From positions 372,001 to 436,000 of the forward strand of contig NZ_FNOX01000004.1 of NCBI RefSeq assembly GCF_900107155.1: a stretch of DNA of 64,000 bases. Direction: 5' to 3'. How positions within the stretch are numbered: position 1 is the stretch's first letter; every line of letters starts with the position of its first letter. Below, one piece after another: positions 28,332 through 38,003 of the stretch. A program made the translations under genes and the position numbers. Under the pieces are notes generated by a model that saw only the letters and a list, made by a program, of their open reading frames with translations, searched no databases and had not been told where the DNA came from. This stretch comes from Pseudomonas salomonii. Lineage in GTDB: Bacteria > Pseudomonadota > Gammaproteobacteria > Pseudomonadales > Pseudomonadaceae.

Positions 28332-29203
28332 GCAAGGAAGTCGTCCTTTCCGTAGAGCACCTGATGATGCACTTCGGTGGCATCAAGGCCTTGAGCGATG
28401 TAAGTCTGCAGGTCAAACGCAACTCGATCTTTGCCCTGATCGGCCCTAACGGTGCGGGCAAGACCACGGTGTTCAACTGCCTCACCGGCTTCTACAAAGC
28501 CAGCGGCGGCAAGATCGAACTGAACATTCGCGGCAAACAGACCAATGTGATCCAGTTGCTCGGCGAACGCTTCAAGGCCGTCGACTTCGTTTCGCCAAAA
28601 AGCTTCTTCAGCCGCGTGTACTACAAGATGTTCGGCGGCACCCACCTGGTCAACCGCGCCGGGTTGGCGCGGACCTTCCAGAACATTCGCCTGTTCAAGG
28701 AAATGTCGGTGCTGGAAAACCTGCTGGTGGCCCAGCACATGTGGGTCAACCGCAACATGCTGGCGGGCATCCTCAACACCAAGGGCTACCTCAAGGCCGA
28801 GAGCGATGCCCTCGACCACGCGTTTTACTGGCTCGAAGTGGTGGACCTGGTGGATTGCGCCAACCGCCTGGCCGGTGAGCTTTCCTACGGGCAGCAACGC
28901 CGCCTGGAGATCGCCCGCGCCATGTGCACGCGGCCGCAAATTATCTGCCTGGACGAACCGGCAGCCGGCCTCAACCCGCAGGAAACCGAAGCCCTCAGCG
29001 CGATGATTCGCCTGCTGCGCGACGAACACGACCTCACGGTGGTGCTGATTGAACACGACATGGGCATGGTGATGAGTATTTCCGACCACATCGTGGTGCT
29101 CGACCACGGCAACGTGATCGCCGAAGGCGGCCCGGATGCAATCCGCAACGACCCGAAAGTGATCGCCGCCTACCTGGGCGCAGACGAAGAGGAGCTGGTA
29201 TGA
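28328..29203 (+). CDS. braF: Branched-chain amino acid ABC transporter, ATPase BraF (LivG type)
   Basis: 291 residues. Walker A GPNGAGKT (39-46), signature LSYGQQRRLEIARA, Walker B IICLDEPAAGLN and the H-loop VLIEHDMG are all intact. An insertion of about 40 residues between Walker A and the Q-loop region (about 63-103) is typical of LivG. It forms a heterodimer with BraG and overlaps both neighbours by ATGA junctions, which favours stoichiometric translation. Confidence 0.96.
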   Translation: MSKEVVLSVEHLMMHFGGIKALSDVSLQVKRNSIFALIGPNGAGKTTVFNCLTGFYKASGGKIELNIRGKQTNVIQLLGERFKAVDFVSPKSFFSRVYYKMFGGTHLVNRAGLARTFQNIRLFKEMSVLENLLVAQHMWVNRNMLAGILNTKGYLKAESDALDHAFYWLEVVDLVDCANRLAGELSYGQQRRLEIARAMCTRPQIICLDEPAAGLNPQETEALSAMIRLLRDEHDLTVVLIEHDMGMVMSISDHIVVLDHGNVIAEGGPDAIRNDPKVIAAYLGADEEELV

Positions 29204-29916
29204 GTGCGCCTATCCTCGAAATGAAGGACCTGGACGTGTTTTACGGCCCTATCCAGGCCCTCAAAAAAGTCTCGCTGCACATCAACGAAGGCGAAACCGT
29301 GAGCCTGATCGGCTCCAACGGCGCGGGTAAATCCACGCTGCTGATGTCGATTTTCGGCCAGCCGCGCGCCGAGTCCGGGCAGATTCTGTACAACGGCGTC
29401 GACATTACCCACAAGTCGTCCCACTACATCGCCTCCAACGGCATTGCGCAGTCGCCGGAAGGGCGGCGGGTGTTCCCCGACATGACCGTCGAGGAAAACC
29501 TGCTGATGGGCACCATCCCGATTGGTGACAAGTATGCGCAGGAAGACATGCAGCGCATGTTCGAGCTGTTCCCACGGCTCAAGGAGCGGCGCACCCAGCG
29601 CGCAATGACTATGTCCGGTGGTGAGCAGCAAATGCTCGCCATCGCTCGAGCGCTGATGAGCCGGCCCAAGTTGCTGTTGCTGGATGAACCGAGCCTGGGC
29701 CTGGCGCCCATTGTGGTGAAGCAGATCTTTGCCACACTGCGCGAGCTGGCGGCCACCGGGATGACCATCTTCCTGGTGGAACAGAACGCCAACCACGCGC
29801 TGCGCCTGTCGGACCGGGCCTATGTGATGGTCAACGGCGAGATTCGCCTGACGGGCACCGGCAAGGAATTGCTGGTGAATGAGGAAGTGCGCAACGCCTA
29901 CCTCGGCGGGCATTGA
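29200..29916 (+). CDS. braG: Branched-chain amino acid ABC transporter, ATPase BraG (LivF type)
   Basis: 238 residues. Walker A GSNGAGKS (38-45), signature [14 protein letters not shown], Walker [14 protein letters not shown] and the H-loop FLVEQNAN, where the usual His is Gln as in most LivF proteins. Last gene of the bra operon; a compound palindrome begins 11 bases after the stop. Confidence 0.96.
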   Translation: MSAPILEMKDLDVFYGPIQALKKVSLHINEGETVSLIGSNGAGKSTLLMSIFGQPRAESGQILYNGVDITHKSSHYIASNGIAQSPEGRRVFPDMTVEENLLMGTIPIGDKYAQEDMQRMFELFPRLKERRTQRAMTMSGGEQQMLAIARALMSRPKLLLLDEPSLGLAPIVVKQIFATLRELAATGMTIFLVEQNANHALRLSDRAYVMVNGEIRLTGTGKELLVNEEVRNAYLGGH

Positions 29917-29927
29917 TCCCTGCCCCT

Positions 29928-30034
29928 GATCGTTCCCACGCTCTGCGTGGGAATGCCGCTTGTGACGCTCCGCGTCACGCTTGGGGACGCGGAGCGTCCT
30001 TTGCTGCATTCCCACGCGGAGCGTGGGAACGATC
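29928..30034. repeat. Compound palindromic repeat, copy 3 of 8
   Basis: GATCGTTCCCACGCTCTGCG at the left and its complement at the right, with CGCTCCGCGTCACG/GGACGCGGAGCG inside. It marks the end of the bra operon. Confidence 0.9.
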
Positions 30035-30619
30035 ATCCAACGATCATCCACATGTGTTTTTGGGGTGTTTTCAGTGCTCCCGCCAAATTGTGGAAAACAA
30101 ATCCAGCCCACCTCCAAAGCGCGACATATAGCCGCCGCAAATCCCTGTTTTGTCACAGTTTTGACTTGTCCCCATCCGCTGTGGAACCGGCTGTGGGTAA
30201 CGTGGGAGTAGCTGGCTGCAAGCCTTTAAAACCGTGGCTTGCAGCGTGGTGGTTGTTTATTGATCAGCCGGTTTTTGCTGGCCTGCCGAGGGCTTTGTCA
30301 ACCTGTTTAAAGACACAGGTATATGACTGATTTATGTCGGATCAGCCTGTGGATAAGTCTGTGACTAAACTCTGGAAAGACCGCCGCAGGGGCCGGAATG
30401 ACTGGCCTGGAGCCATCGTTCGGATTTTCCCTCTTGCCATTGGGCTACATACGCCCCGGCCAAGGTCAAGCAAAAAACTTTCTAAAACCGTCTGTAAGCC
30501 TTGTATAGAGCGGCCTGGGGCTTTTTACACTTGCCCCCAAAGACTGTGGGCGCAGCTGTGGATAACCTGCGTGCATATGGCTGCAAGCCACGTTCTATAA
30601 GGCTTTGCTTGGGGTGATC
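30035..30619. promoter_or_regulatory. Long non-coding region with a cluster of DnaA-box-like sites
   Basis: No credible gene in ~585 bp. Two perfect TGTGGATAA sequences (30348-30356 and 30557-30565, the complement of TTATCCACA) occur with two relaxed ones, TGTGGAAAA (30089-30097) and TGTGGGTAA (30192-30200), all in the same orientation. A 10-bp hairpin GCTGCAAGCC/GGCTTGCAGC (30215-30245) and a second GGCTGCAAGCC (30579-30589) are also present. The neighbourhood is not the chromosomal origin (no dnaA, rpmH or gyrB). It could titrate DnaA or regulate something local; the role is unknown. Confidence 0.5.
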
Positions 30620-31492
<873 letters not shown>

Positions 31493-31514
31493 GGCTTAAG
31501 ACCGCGTTGCGGCT

Positions 31515-31586
31515 ATCGCAGGCAAGCCAGCTCCCACATTTGATCGGGTTCACTCGGTCAAGTGTGGGAGCTGGCTTGCCTGCGAA
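31515..31586. repeat. REPIN after the SDR gene
   Basis: ATCGCAGGCAAGCCAGCTCC left arm and a right arm ending TTGCCTGCGAA around TTTGATCGGGTTCACTCGGTCAAG, whose ends also pair. Confidence 0.88.
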
Positions 31587-31679
31587 GGCGTCAAATCGGC
31601 CAAAACAGGACATAAGGTACACTCCACGCCTGAAAACCCCTCCGCACTGTGCGGTTTAAAGGTTTTGACGGGAGGAAAT

Positions 31680-32585
31680 GTGAGTAACCGAGGTGAGCAG
31701 GCACTGCTCAAACAATCGACGATTCTGATGTTCGCGGTCGCGATCGCCGGGATTGTCACGGGTGTGATATCCGGCGCCCAATCCATTCTGTTCGACGGCT
31801 TTTTCTCGCTGATCGCCACCGCCATCAAGGTGTTGATGCTGATCACGGCCAAGTTGATCGCCAAGAAAAGCAACGAGCGCTTCCAGTTCGGCTACTGGCA
31901 CCTGGAGCCGATGGTGCTGCTGATCGAAGGCAGCTTCCTGTTGCTGATCGCGATCTACGCGTTTCTCAACGGCGTGTTCGGCATTATCAATGGCGGGCGT
32001 GAAATCGAATTGGGGCTGGTGATCGTCTACGCGGCGGTGTTTACCGTGGTCGAGTTCGCCTACTTCTTTTACGTGCGCTATCGCAATCGCACGCTGAAAT
32101 CTTCACTGATCCAGTTCGACAACATCAGTTGGCTGGTGGACGCGATGCTGTCGGTGGGCTTGCTGATCAGCTTTCTTGCCGCGCTGTTGCTCAAGTCCCA
32201 GGGCTATGGCGAGTGGGCGGTGTATGTCGACCCATTGATCCTGATTCTGCTGGCCCTGAGCATGCTGGCGCCGGCGTTCAAGATCCTGCGCCCGGCGTTG
32301 CGCGAGGTGCTGGGCATCGCCCCGGACCACCTGGACGACAAGGTGCGTGAAGTGATGGACGCGGCCCAGGCCAGGCATGGTTTCGATGACTACGTGTCCT
32401 ACGTGCAAAAGCACGGGCGGGCGCGGTTTATCGAGATTCATGTGGTGTTGCCGGCCAATTACCCGGTGGCTAACGTCGCGACGCTTGATGAGCTGCGCGA
32501 GGAGATATCCACAGGCTTGGGTACGCCGGATGCGGCGCGTTGGTTGACGATCAGTTTTACCGGGGATCGCAAGTGGGTTGCGTGA
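31680..32585 (+). CDS. Cation diffusion facilitator-type membrane protein with altered metal-site residues
   Basis: 301 residues from the GTG at 31680 (GGAGG at 31671-31675 just upstream). Six hydrophobic segments in the CDF order and a C-terminal cytoplasmic domain of about 95 residues (LGIAPDHLDDKVREVMDA onward), as in CzcD/FieF. Canonical CDF carriers have D/HxxxD in helix 2 and HxxxD in helix 5. Here helix 2 reads D39-GFF-S43 and helix 5 reads SWLVD, so one ligand of each pair is missing. It belongs to the PF01545-like superfamily but its substrate is uncertain, and zinc export should not be assumed. Confidence 0.8.
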   Translation: MSNRGEQALLKQSTILMFAVAIAGIVTGVISGAQSILFDGFFSLIATAIKVLMLITAKLIAKKSNERFQFGYWHLEPMVLLIEGSFLLLIAIYAFLNGVFGIINGGREIELGLVIVYAAVFTVVEFAYFFYVRYRNRTLKSSLIQFDNISWLVDAMLSVGLLISFLAALLLKSQGYGEWAVYVDPLILILLALSMLAPAFKILRPALREVLGIAPDHLDDKVREVMDAAQARHGFDDYVSYVQKHGRARFIEIHVVLPANYPVANVATLDELREEISTGLGTPDAARWLTISFTGDRKWVA

Positions 32586-32610
32586 CAGCCAGGTAGACCG
32601 AGGTGAGGCT

Positions 32611-32682
32611 ATCGCAGGCAAGCCAGCTCCCACATTTGACTGTGTTCACACATCAAAATGTGGGAACTGGCTTGCCTGCGAT
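32611..32682. repeat. REPIN between convergent genes
   Basis: ATCGCAGGCAAGCCAGCTCC and an inverted arm with one substitution (GGGAACTGG for GGGAGCTGG). It lies between the CDF-like stop and the AGE stop. Confidence 0.88.
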
Positions 32683-32695
32683 GAGGCACTAAAGG

Positions 32696-33805
32696 TCAAC
32701 CCAGATGCTGGATCAGCCCCTGATAGCAGGTCGCCAGGTGATACGGCGTAGTCGACGGCATATCCCGTCGGCTCACCGCGCCTTTGGCATCCAGGCACTC
32801 GTGCCAGCCTTTCTCATGCAAAAAGTGCTGTTGCAGCGCCAGCAATTGGCGCTGCAACACCGCCTCACTGCCCGGCCGCAGGGTCAGCGCCCGCAGGTAT
32901 TCAGCCTGGGCCCAGATCCGTTGCGTGCCGTCGCGCACGCTGCCGTCCAGGGCGAGCATGCCGCTGACTGCGCCACTTAACTTATCCACACCCTTGAGCT
33001 CTGCATAGGCAAATGCCCGCGTCAGCGAGGCATGCAAGGGTGTGCCGCGCAGCACGTCTGACGATTCGAGCAAAAAGAACCACTCGAATTGATGCCCCGG
33101 CTCAAACCAGTTATCCACCGCGCCCAGCGGTTTTTCCATCATCACGCCGTGCTGGCGGTCGATGAAGCGCTTCTGCAGGGCCGTGGTGAGGTCCAGCAGC
33201 GCATCCTGTGTGACCGCGTCTTCACGCACGGCCAGCGTGGCGAGGAAACCTTCGGCCAGGTGCATCAGCGGATTTTGCAGGGGGCCGGACTTGAGGGATG
33301 ACCAGTTGCGCTCCAGCACCGCTTCGTACAGGCCGTCGCCGGTGGCGAAACGTTCGGCGACCACGGCCAGGGCCGCGTCGAGTACCGACTCCACCAACGG
33401 CTCGCGTACCTTGGCCCAATAGTGGGCGCAGGCGAAGATGATGAAGGCGTGGGTGTAGAGGTCTTTGCGCTTGTCCAGCGGTTTGCCGTGGGCGTCGATG
33501 CTGTAGAACCAGCCGCCATGCTCGGCATCATGGAAGTGCCGTTGCAGCGAACGAAACAGCGCCGCTGCACGCTCTTCGGCAAACGCTGCACCGGGCTCGC
33601 CGATCAGGCTGGCGAACAGGTACAACTGCCGGGCGCAGGCCATGGCGCGGTAGCGTTGCGGGGGCAATGGCTGGTGATCGGCGCCCAGCGCCTCGTAGGG
33701 CAGCGCCAGGTCGGCGTTCCAGCCCGGGCCTTGCCACAGCGGCACGATCAGGGTGTGGAAGTGCGTGAGCACGGCATTCAAGGAAGGTTGGGAAGCGATG
33801 GGCAT
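32696..33805 (-). CDS. AGE family sugar epimerase/isomerase
   Basis: 369 residues of the N-acylglucosamine 2-epimerase/mannose isomerase (alpha/alpha)6-barrel family. Typical blocks are RYRAMACARQLYLFA, GGWFYSIDAHGKPLDKRKDLYTHAFIIFA, NPLMHLAEGFLA, EPGHQFEWFFLL and the late WHECLDAKG. The D-K-D-Y-x-H-A-F motif carries a likely catalytic His. Which sugar is used (mannose to fructose, N-acylglucosamine, or other) cannot be decided from sequence. Nothing nearby points to a sugar pathway. Confidence 0.9.
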   Translation of the reverse strand: MPIASQPSLNAVLTHFHTLIVPLWQGPGWNADLALPYEALGADHQPLPPQRYRAMACARQLYLFASLIGEPGAAFAEERAAALFRSLQRHFHDAEHGGWFYSIDAHGKPLDKRKDLYTHAFIIFACAHYWAKVREPLVESVLDAALAVVAERFATGDGLYEAVLERNWSSLKSGPLQNPLMHLAEGFLATLAVREDAVTQDALLDLTTALQKRFIDRQHGVMMEKPLGAVDNWFEPGHQFEWFFLLESSDVLRGTPLHASLTRAFAYAELKGVDKLSGAVSGMLALDGSVRDGTQRIWAQAEYLRALTLRPGSEAVLQRQLLALQQHFLHEKGWHECLDAKGAVSRRDMPSTTPYHLATCYQGLIQHLG

Positions 33806-33853
33806 CGGCTGGCGTCGTCACGGCAGAGGTGTAGGCGCGCATGGTAGCAGGCT

Positions 33854-33960
33854 GATCGTTCCCACGCTCTGCGTGGGAATGCATTTCGTGACGCTCTGCG
33901 TCAGGCTTTGGGACGCGGAGCGTCCAGGGCTGCATTCCCACGCAGAGCGTGGGAACGATC
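33854..33960. repeat. Compound palindromic repeat, copy 4 of 8
   Basis: GATCGTTCCCACGCTCTGCG to GCAGAGCGTGGGAACGATC, between the hupE/ureJ stop and the AGE epimerase start. Confidence 0.9.
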
Positions 33961-33989
33961 AAGCATGGGGCCCTTAGCAGCGGCGCCAA

Positions 33990-34562
33990 TCAGCCCGCCA
34001 GCAACCACACCCCAGTCGCCGCCGAAGCTGCCCCGGCAATCCGTACCAACGGTGCAGCAGCGGCCGGCAGAAAACGCACCACGGCATACCCAGCCGCATG
34101 CAGTGCCGCCGTCGCGCCGACAAAACCGGCGGCGTACGCCCACGGGCTGGACATGTCCGGCAGCTCCAGGCCGTGCGCCACACCGTGGAACAGCGCAAAC
34201 AGCGCCGTCGCCGCCACCGCCACAAACAGCGGCGGCCGTACTGCCAGCGCCACTGCAAGGCCCAGCGCCAGTACCGAGGCGGCAATCCCGCTTTCCAGCG
34301 CCGGCAGTTCCAGGCCTTCAAAGCCGAGCAGGCCGCCGATCAGCATGGTGCCGACAAAGGTGCAAGGCAGTGCCCAGCGCGCCTTGCCTTGTTGCTGCGC
34401 GGCCCACAGGCCGACGGCGACCATGGCCAGTAAATGATCAATACCGCCCAATGGGTGGCTGATACCGGCCACCAGCCCATTATCGCCATGCCCTGGGTGA
34501 GCGAAGGCAAGGGCCGGTGCCAGCAGCAGGGCAGCGGTAGCGAGAAGTTTGTTGAGACCCAT
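33990..34562 (-). CDS. ureJ: HupE/UreJ family membrane protein, probable nickel permease
   Basis: 190 residues with a signal-like first helix (MGLNKLLATAALLLAPALAFA), then HPGHGDNG, then about five more helices. The family motif HPLGGIDHLLAMVAVGLWAA (residues 36-55) supplies His and Asp residues for metal binding, and FHGVAHGLELP supplies more. HupE/UreJ proteins are nickel or cobalt transporters, and its place directly behind ureG supports nickel supply for urease. 24 bases separate it from ureG. Confidence 0.9.
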   Translation of the reverse strand: MGLNKLLATAALLLAPALAFAHPGHGDNGLVAGISHPLGGIDHLLAMVAVGLWAAQQQGKARWALPCTFVGTMLIGGLLGFEGLELPALESGIAASVLALGLAVALAVRPPLFVAVAATALFALFHGVAHGLELPDMSSPWAYAAGFVGATAALHAAGYAVVRFLPAAAAPLVRIAGAASAATGVWLLAG

Positions 34563-34586
34563 ACAGGCTCCTTTTTGGGGGTGGGA

Positions 34587-35201
34587 TCAGGCCGCAGTCA
34601 GCAAGCCCTGACGTTCGATAAAGGCGACGATTTCATCCAGGCCGACGCCGGTTTTCTGGTTGCTGAACACAAAGGGCTTACCGTTGCGCATGCGTGTGGT
34701 GTCACTGTTCATCAGTTCCAGCGAGGCGCCGACCAGGGGTGCCAGGTCGATCTTGTTGATCACCAGCAAATCGGATTTGCAAATACCGGGCCCGCCCTTG
34801 CGCGGCAGCTTGTCACCTGCAGACACATCGATCACGTAGATGGTCAGGTCTGACAGTTCCGGGCTGAACGTGGCCGACAAATTGTCGCCGCCGGACTCCA
34901 CCAGGATCAGGTCCAGGCCGGGGAAGCGGCGGTTGAGTTGGTCCACCGCTTCGAGGTTGATCGAGGCGTCTTCACGGATGGCCGTGTGCGGGCAGCCGCC
35001 GGTTTCCACGCCGATGATGCGCTCGGGCGCCAGGGCCTGGTTGCGCACCAGGAAGTCCGCGTCTTCGCGGGTGTAGATATCGTTGGTGACCACCGCCAGG
35101 TTGTAGCGGTCGCGCAGCGCCAGGCACAGCGCCAGGGTCAGTGCGGTCTTGCCGGAGCCCACCGGGCCGCCGATGCCGACACGCAAAGGTTGTGTGTTCA
35201 T
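34587..35201 (-). CDS. ureG: Urease accessory GTPase UreG
   Basis: 204-residue SIMIBI GTPase that delivers nickel to apo-urease with UreD and UreF. P-loop GGPVGSGKT (11-19), the metal/GTP-linked [15 protein letters not shown] (the CPH motif binds Ni), [16 protein letters not shown], and the guanine-recognition INKIDLAP. Length and motifs are complete. It follows ureF by 9 bases. Confidence 0.97.
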   Translation of the reverse strand: MNTQPLRVGIGGPVGSGKTALTLALCLALRDRYNLAVVTNDIYTREDADFLVRNQALAPERIIGVETGGCPHTAIREDASINLEAVDQLNRRFPGLDLILVESGGDNLSATFSPELSDLTIYVIDVSAGDKLPRKGGPGICKSDLLVINKIDLAPLVGASLELMNSDTTRMRNGKPFVFSNQKTGVGLDEIVAFIERQGLLTAA

Positions 35202-35210
35202 ATAGGTCTC

Positions 35211-35885
35211 CTAGGAACGAAACAGGCGGCTGTATTGGCGCTCATGGGCCATACACGCCAGGGACAGGCCGAACGCGGCGCTGCCGAAATGGATAGGGTC
35301 GATGTGTGCGGCGTCCTGCTGGGCTTGTTGCAGCAGGGGCAGCAATTGGCTGGTCAGGCGTTGGGCGGCTTGCTGGCCCAGCGGAAGGGTTTTCATCAGC
35401 ACCGCCAATTGGTTTTCCAGCCAGCTCCACAGCCACGCGGCCAGGGCGTCATCGGGGCTGATGTGCCAGGCGCGGGCGGCCAACGCCCAGCCCAGAGCCA
35501 GGTGCGGCTCATCACGGTGAGCCAGGAAGTCGCGTGCGGCGTCGTCCAGCTCCGGTAAGCCGTTGAGCAGCTGTTGCAGGGAATAGCCCATCTGCCGGCT
35601 CTCCTGATACAGCTCGCGCGTCTCGCGGCTGGCGCGGTGCTCTTCGCACAGCTGCGCCAAACGCGGCCAATCCTGTTCGGCGGCGGCGCGGCAATGGGCG
35701 AGCAACAACGGCGCCTCAAAACGGGCGAGATTGAGCAGTAACTGATCGCTGATCCAGCGCAGGGCACTGGCTGCATCATTGACGCGGCCGTCATCCACCG
35801 CCATCTCCAGGCCTTGGGAATAGCTGTAGCCACCAATCGGCAATTGCGGACTGGCCAGACGCAACAGCGCCCAGGCTGGGTTCAT
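35211..35885 (-). CDS. ureF: Urease accessory protein UreF
   Basis: 224 residues, all helical. It acts as the GTPase checkpoint in the UreD-UreF-UreG complex. Family start [21 protein letters not shown] and the conserved C-terminal [31 protein letters not shown]. Its ATG overlaps the ureE stop by 4 bases. Confidence 0.96.
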   Translation of the reverse strand: MNPAWALLRLASPQLPIGGYSYSQGLEMAVDDGRVNDAASALRWISDQLLLNLARFEAPLLLAHCRAAAEQDWPRLAQLCEEHRASRETRELYQESRQMGYSLQQLLNGLPELDDAARDFLAHRDEPHLALGWALAARAWHISPDDALAAWLWSWLENQLAVLMKTLPLGQQAAQRLTSQLLPLLQQAQQDAAHIDPIHFGSAAFGLSLACMAHERQYSRLFRS

Positions 35886-36382
35886 AGACGTACGCCGAAC
35901 TGGTGGAGCTTGGGCGGGTAGTTGAAGTCTTCGTCGCCATGGCGCGAATGGTGATGGCCGCCGCCATAGGCGCCGTGTTCCGGCTGGAACGGAGCCTCGA
36001 GGGTTTGCGTGGTGGCGCCGAGCTGTTCGAGCATGGCCTTGAGCACGTAGTCATCAAGCAGGCGCAGCCAGCCGTCGCCGACTTGCAAGGCCACATGGCG
36101 GTTGCCGAGGTGATAGGCCGCGCGGGTCAGTTCGAAGGCATTGCTGCAGGTTACGTGCAGCAGCTGTTCAGGGCGGGCGACCACACGTACCACGCGCCCG
36201 TCTTCCGCTTGCAGGCATTCGCCATCGTGCAGCGGCGGCTGGCCACGCTCCAGAAACAGGCCGACGTCTTCGCCGTCGGCACTGAAACAGCGCAGGCGGC
36301 TTTTGCTGCGCGCTTCGAAGTTCAGCAGCAGTTCGGCGGCCCAGAGGGCTTGGGGGGCGATTCGGCGGTGGATCACCAGCAT
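35882..36382 (-). CDS. ureE: Urease accessory nickel chaperone UreE
   Basis: 166-residue dimeric nickel carrier. The start is the ATG at 36382 ([13 protein letters not shown]), preceded by GGAAG seven bases upstream; a longer in-frame reading to 36478 runs over the sigma-54 promoter and is not credible. The peptide-binding N-domain is followed by a metal-binding C-domain with [16 protein letters not shown] (conserved His). A short His-rich tail ([14 protein letters not shown]) follows, much shorter than the poly-His tail of Klebsiella UreE. First gene of ureE-F-G-J. Confidence 0.96.
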   Translation of the reverse strand: MLVIHRRIAPQALWAAELLLNFEARSKSRLRCFSADGEDVGLFLERGQPPLHDGECLQAEDGRVVRVVARPEQLLHVTCSNAFELTRAAYHLGNRHVALQVGDGWLRLLDDYVLKAMLEQLGATTQTLEAPFQPEHGAYGGGHHHSRHGDEDFNYPPKLHQFGVRL

Positions 36383-36418
36383 CAGGAGGCTTCCAGCTAT
36401 GAGCGATAAGGGAGCTAG

Positions 36419-36434
36419 AGCAAGGGGCTTGCCA
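36419..36434 (-). promoter_or_regulatory. Sigma-54 promoter of ureEFGJ
   Basis: On the minus strand TGGCAAGCCCCTTGCT keeps the invariant GG-N10-GC and differs from TGGCAC-N5-TTGCW at one base. The predicted start lies about 26 bases before the UreE ATG, an ordinary leader length. Confidence 0.7.
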
Positions 36435-36512
36435 ACCCTGTGTAAGGGCGGAAAACCCTTGTAGGTAATATCTGACATGCCACCGAACAGGGCGTCAGTC
36501 GATGCCTGTCGC

Positions 36513-36527
36513 GCTTCAATTTGGTGC
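36513..36527 (-). promoter_or_regulatory. NtrC-like site upstream of ureE
   Basis: On the minus strand GCACCA-AAT-TGAAGC: one half matches the NtrC dyad GCACCA-N3-TGGTGC exactly and the other has two mismatches. It lies about 100 bases upstream of the predicted sigma-54 start, the usual enhancer distance. The rest of the 339-bp ureE-NlpC interval shows nothing further on the minus strand; the AT-rich 36590-36720 part presumably holds the promoter of the NlpC gene. Confidence 0.45.
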
Positions 36528-36721
36528 GTTATCGGGTTTATAGCACTGGATGTGGGCGTTTTGCGTTTAGGTCTGTTGCCAGGCGGATGAAACTTCTTTC
36601 ATCTGTTTCGCACTTGGTTTTTCTCGGAGTTTTCCTACGCGATTGCAGGATTTGCCGTTCAAAAAGTTACGCGCTGTTTCATTACGATGTGCGCCGTGTT
36701 TAATCCACTGCGACGCCGATC

Positions 36722-37210
36722 ATGTTCAAGGTATTTTTAGTTTCACTCATTGTCAGCTTGTCCTGCGCGGTCATACCGGCTTCGGCCAATTTAAAAGCGC
36801 CTGTGTCCTTCGAGCCCACCGCCACCATCGACAACGTGATCGATCGTGCCCACGAGCTGCTCGGCACGCCCTATAAAAGTGGCGGTACCAAGGTTGACCA
36901 CGGGTTTGATTGCAGCAGCTTCCTGGTCTACCTGTTCAAGACCGAAGCCAATATCCGTCTGCCGCGCACCACCACAGAAATGCATCGATCAAGCGCCGCA
37001 ACCGTTCAGCGCGAGGCACTCAAGCCCGGCGACGCGGTATTTTTCAAAGGTAATGGGCGCGGCCAGGTCAGCCATGTCGGCCTTTATATCGGCAAGGGCA
37101 AATTCATTCATTCGCCCAGCACCGGCAAACGCGTGCGTATCGATTCATTGAGCAACAGCTACTGGAAAAAGCACTACACCACCGCCAAGCGCTTCCACAC
37201 CGCGGGCTGA
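36722..37210 (+). CDS. Secreted NlpC/P60 family cell-wall endopeptidase
   Basis: 162 residues with a Sec signal peptide (cleavage after about ASA, residue 22). The NlpC/P60 catalytic residues are complete: C64 (GFDCSSFLVYLF), H118 (QVSHVGLYIG) and H130 (KFIHSPSTGK). These enzymes cut D-gamma-Glu to diamino acid bonds in peptidoglycan stem peptides. No lipobox Cys follows the signal, so it is likely soluble in the periplasm. It ends 6 bases from the convergent regulator gene, without a visible terminator. Confidence 0.93.
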   Translation: MFKVFLVSLIVSLSCAVIPASANLKAPVSFEPTATIDNVIDRAHELLGTPYKSGGTKVDHGFDCSSFLVYLFKTEANIRLPRTTTEMHRSSAATVQREALKPGDAVFFKGNGRGQVSHVGLYIGKGKFIHSPSTGKRVRIDSLSNSYWKKHYTTAKRFHTAG

Positions 37211-37216
37211 CCGGGG

Positions 37217-37849
37217 TTATTCGGTACTGCCCAGCCCTTGCCAATGCTTGAGGCCGATAAAGATAAAGCGCAGTTGCTGGGTGATTTTCGCCTGGGGCGT
37301 AAGGTGCGCAGGCAGGGCCTGGGCCGGAGGGTCGATGATGTCGGGCAGGGTGGCGAACACGCTCTTGACGATCAGATCGGCCATGACGTGCAGGCCGTCG
37401 GCATCCAGGTGCTGGAGCTTGGGCATCAAGGTGAGGTCGGCGGCCAGGTCGCGGGTGATGTCTTCGCGCAGGGCGCCGATGGCTTGGCGCACGGCCAGGC
37501 AGCCACCGTATTGCTCGCGGGCCAGGAACAGGAATTGCGAGCGGTTGGCCGAAACCACGTCGAGAAAGATCCGCACAGAGGCATCGATGATGCCGCCCAT
37601 CACGAATTCGTTGTGACGGACCAGGCGAATGGTGGCGCGAAAGGTCTGGCCGACTTCACTCACCAGCACGAGCCCCAGCTGGTCCATATCCTCAAAATGA
37701 CGATAGAACCCGGTCGGCACGATCCCGGCGGTCTTGGCCACTTCGCGCAGGCTCAGGCTGCCGAACCCACGGCCACACTCCATCAGATGGCGGGCTGCGT
37801 CCATCAAGGCGAGGCGGGTCTGTTGCTTTTGTTCGGCGCGGGGCAGCAT
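37217..37849 (-). CDS. desT: TetR-family regulator, DesT/FabR-like
   Basis: 210 residues from the ATG at 37849 (MLPRAEQKQQTRLALMDAA). The HTH is REVAKTAGIVPTGFYRHFEDMDQLG, closely similar to FabR and DesT, which sense the acyl-CoA pool and repress unsaturated fatty acid genes. The body (IDASVRIFLDVVSANRSQFLFLAREQYGG) and C-terminus (ITQQLRFIFIGLKHW) support DesT. In P. aeruginosa desT also lies beside ureE, but next to desCB, which are absent here. A TTG at 37894 would add 15 residues, but the palindrome at 37872-37887 lies inside that extension, which argues for the ATG. Confidence 0.85.
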   Translation of the reverse strand: MLPRAEQKQQTRLALMDAARHLMECGRGFGSLSLREVAKTAGIVPTGFYRHFEDMDQLGLVLVSEVGQTFRATIRLVRHNEFVMGGIIDASVRIFLDVVSANRSQFLFLAREQYGGCLAVRQAIGALREDITRDLAADLTLMPKLQHLDADGLHVMADLIVKSVFATLPDIIDPPAQALPAHLTPQAKITQQLRFIFIGLKHWQGLGSTE

Positions 37850-37871
37850 CGGCGGGCGGGCTTTGTCGGCA

Positions 37872-37887
37872 AGTACAGCGTTGCACT
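37872..37887. promoter_or_regulatory. Candidate autoregulatory operator of the DesT-like gene
   Basis: AGTACA-GCGT-TGCACT is an inverted repeat with one mismatch, 23 bases before the chosen start. DesT/FabR-type regulators bind short AGTnnA-type dyads, so self-regulation is plausible; this is inference. Confidence 0.35.
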
Positions 37888-37957
37888 CTAGCAAAACAGC
37901 TTCATCTACGTCGAACTTGGCGGGGTGTTCAGGGTGTGATGCAGTCTAGATAAAAGC

Positions 37958-37987
37958 AAAAGCCCGATCTTCTGATCGGGCTTTTTT
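37958..37987 (-). terminator. Intrinsic terminator of the secreted repeat protein gene
   Basis: 12-bp stem AAAAGCCCGATC-TTCT-GATCGGGCTTTT with an A-run on one side and T-run on the other (plus strand continues TTTTCTC). It lies 17 bases past the stop of the minus-strand repeat-protein gene and separates it from the regulator. Confidence 0.9.
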
Positions 37988-38003
37988 CTCGGCCACCACG
38001 GGC

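Noticed and set aside
30035..30619. Chromosomal origin of replication
   Set aside because: DnaA boxes are present but none of dnaA, dnaN, rpmH, gyrB or parAB is nearby, there is no clear AT-rich unwinding region, and the genes around are bra and SDR genes.
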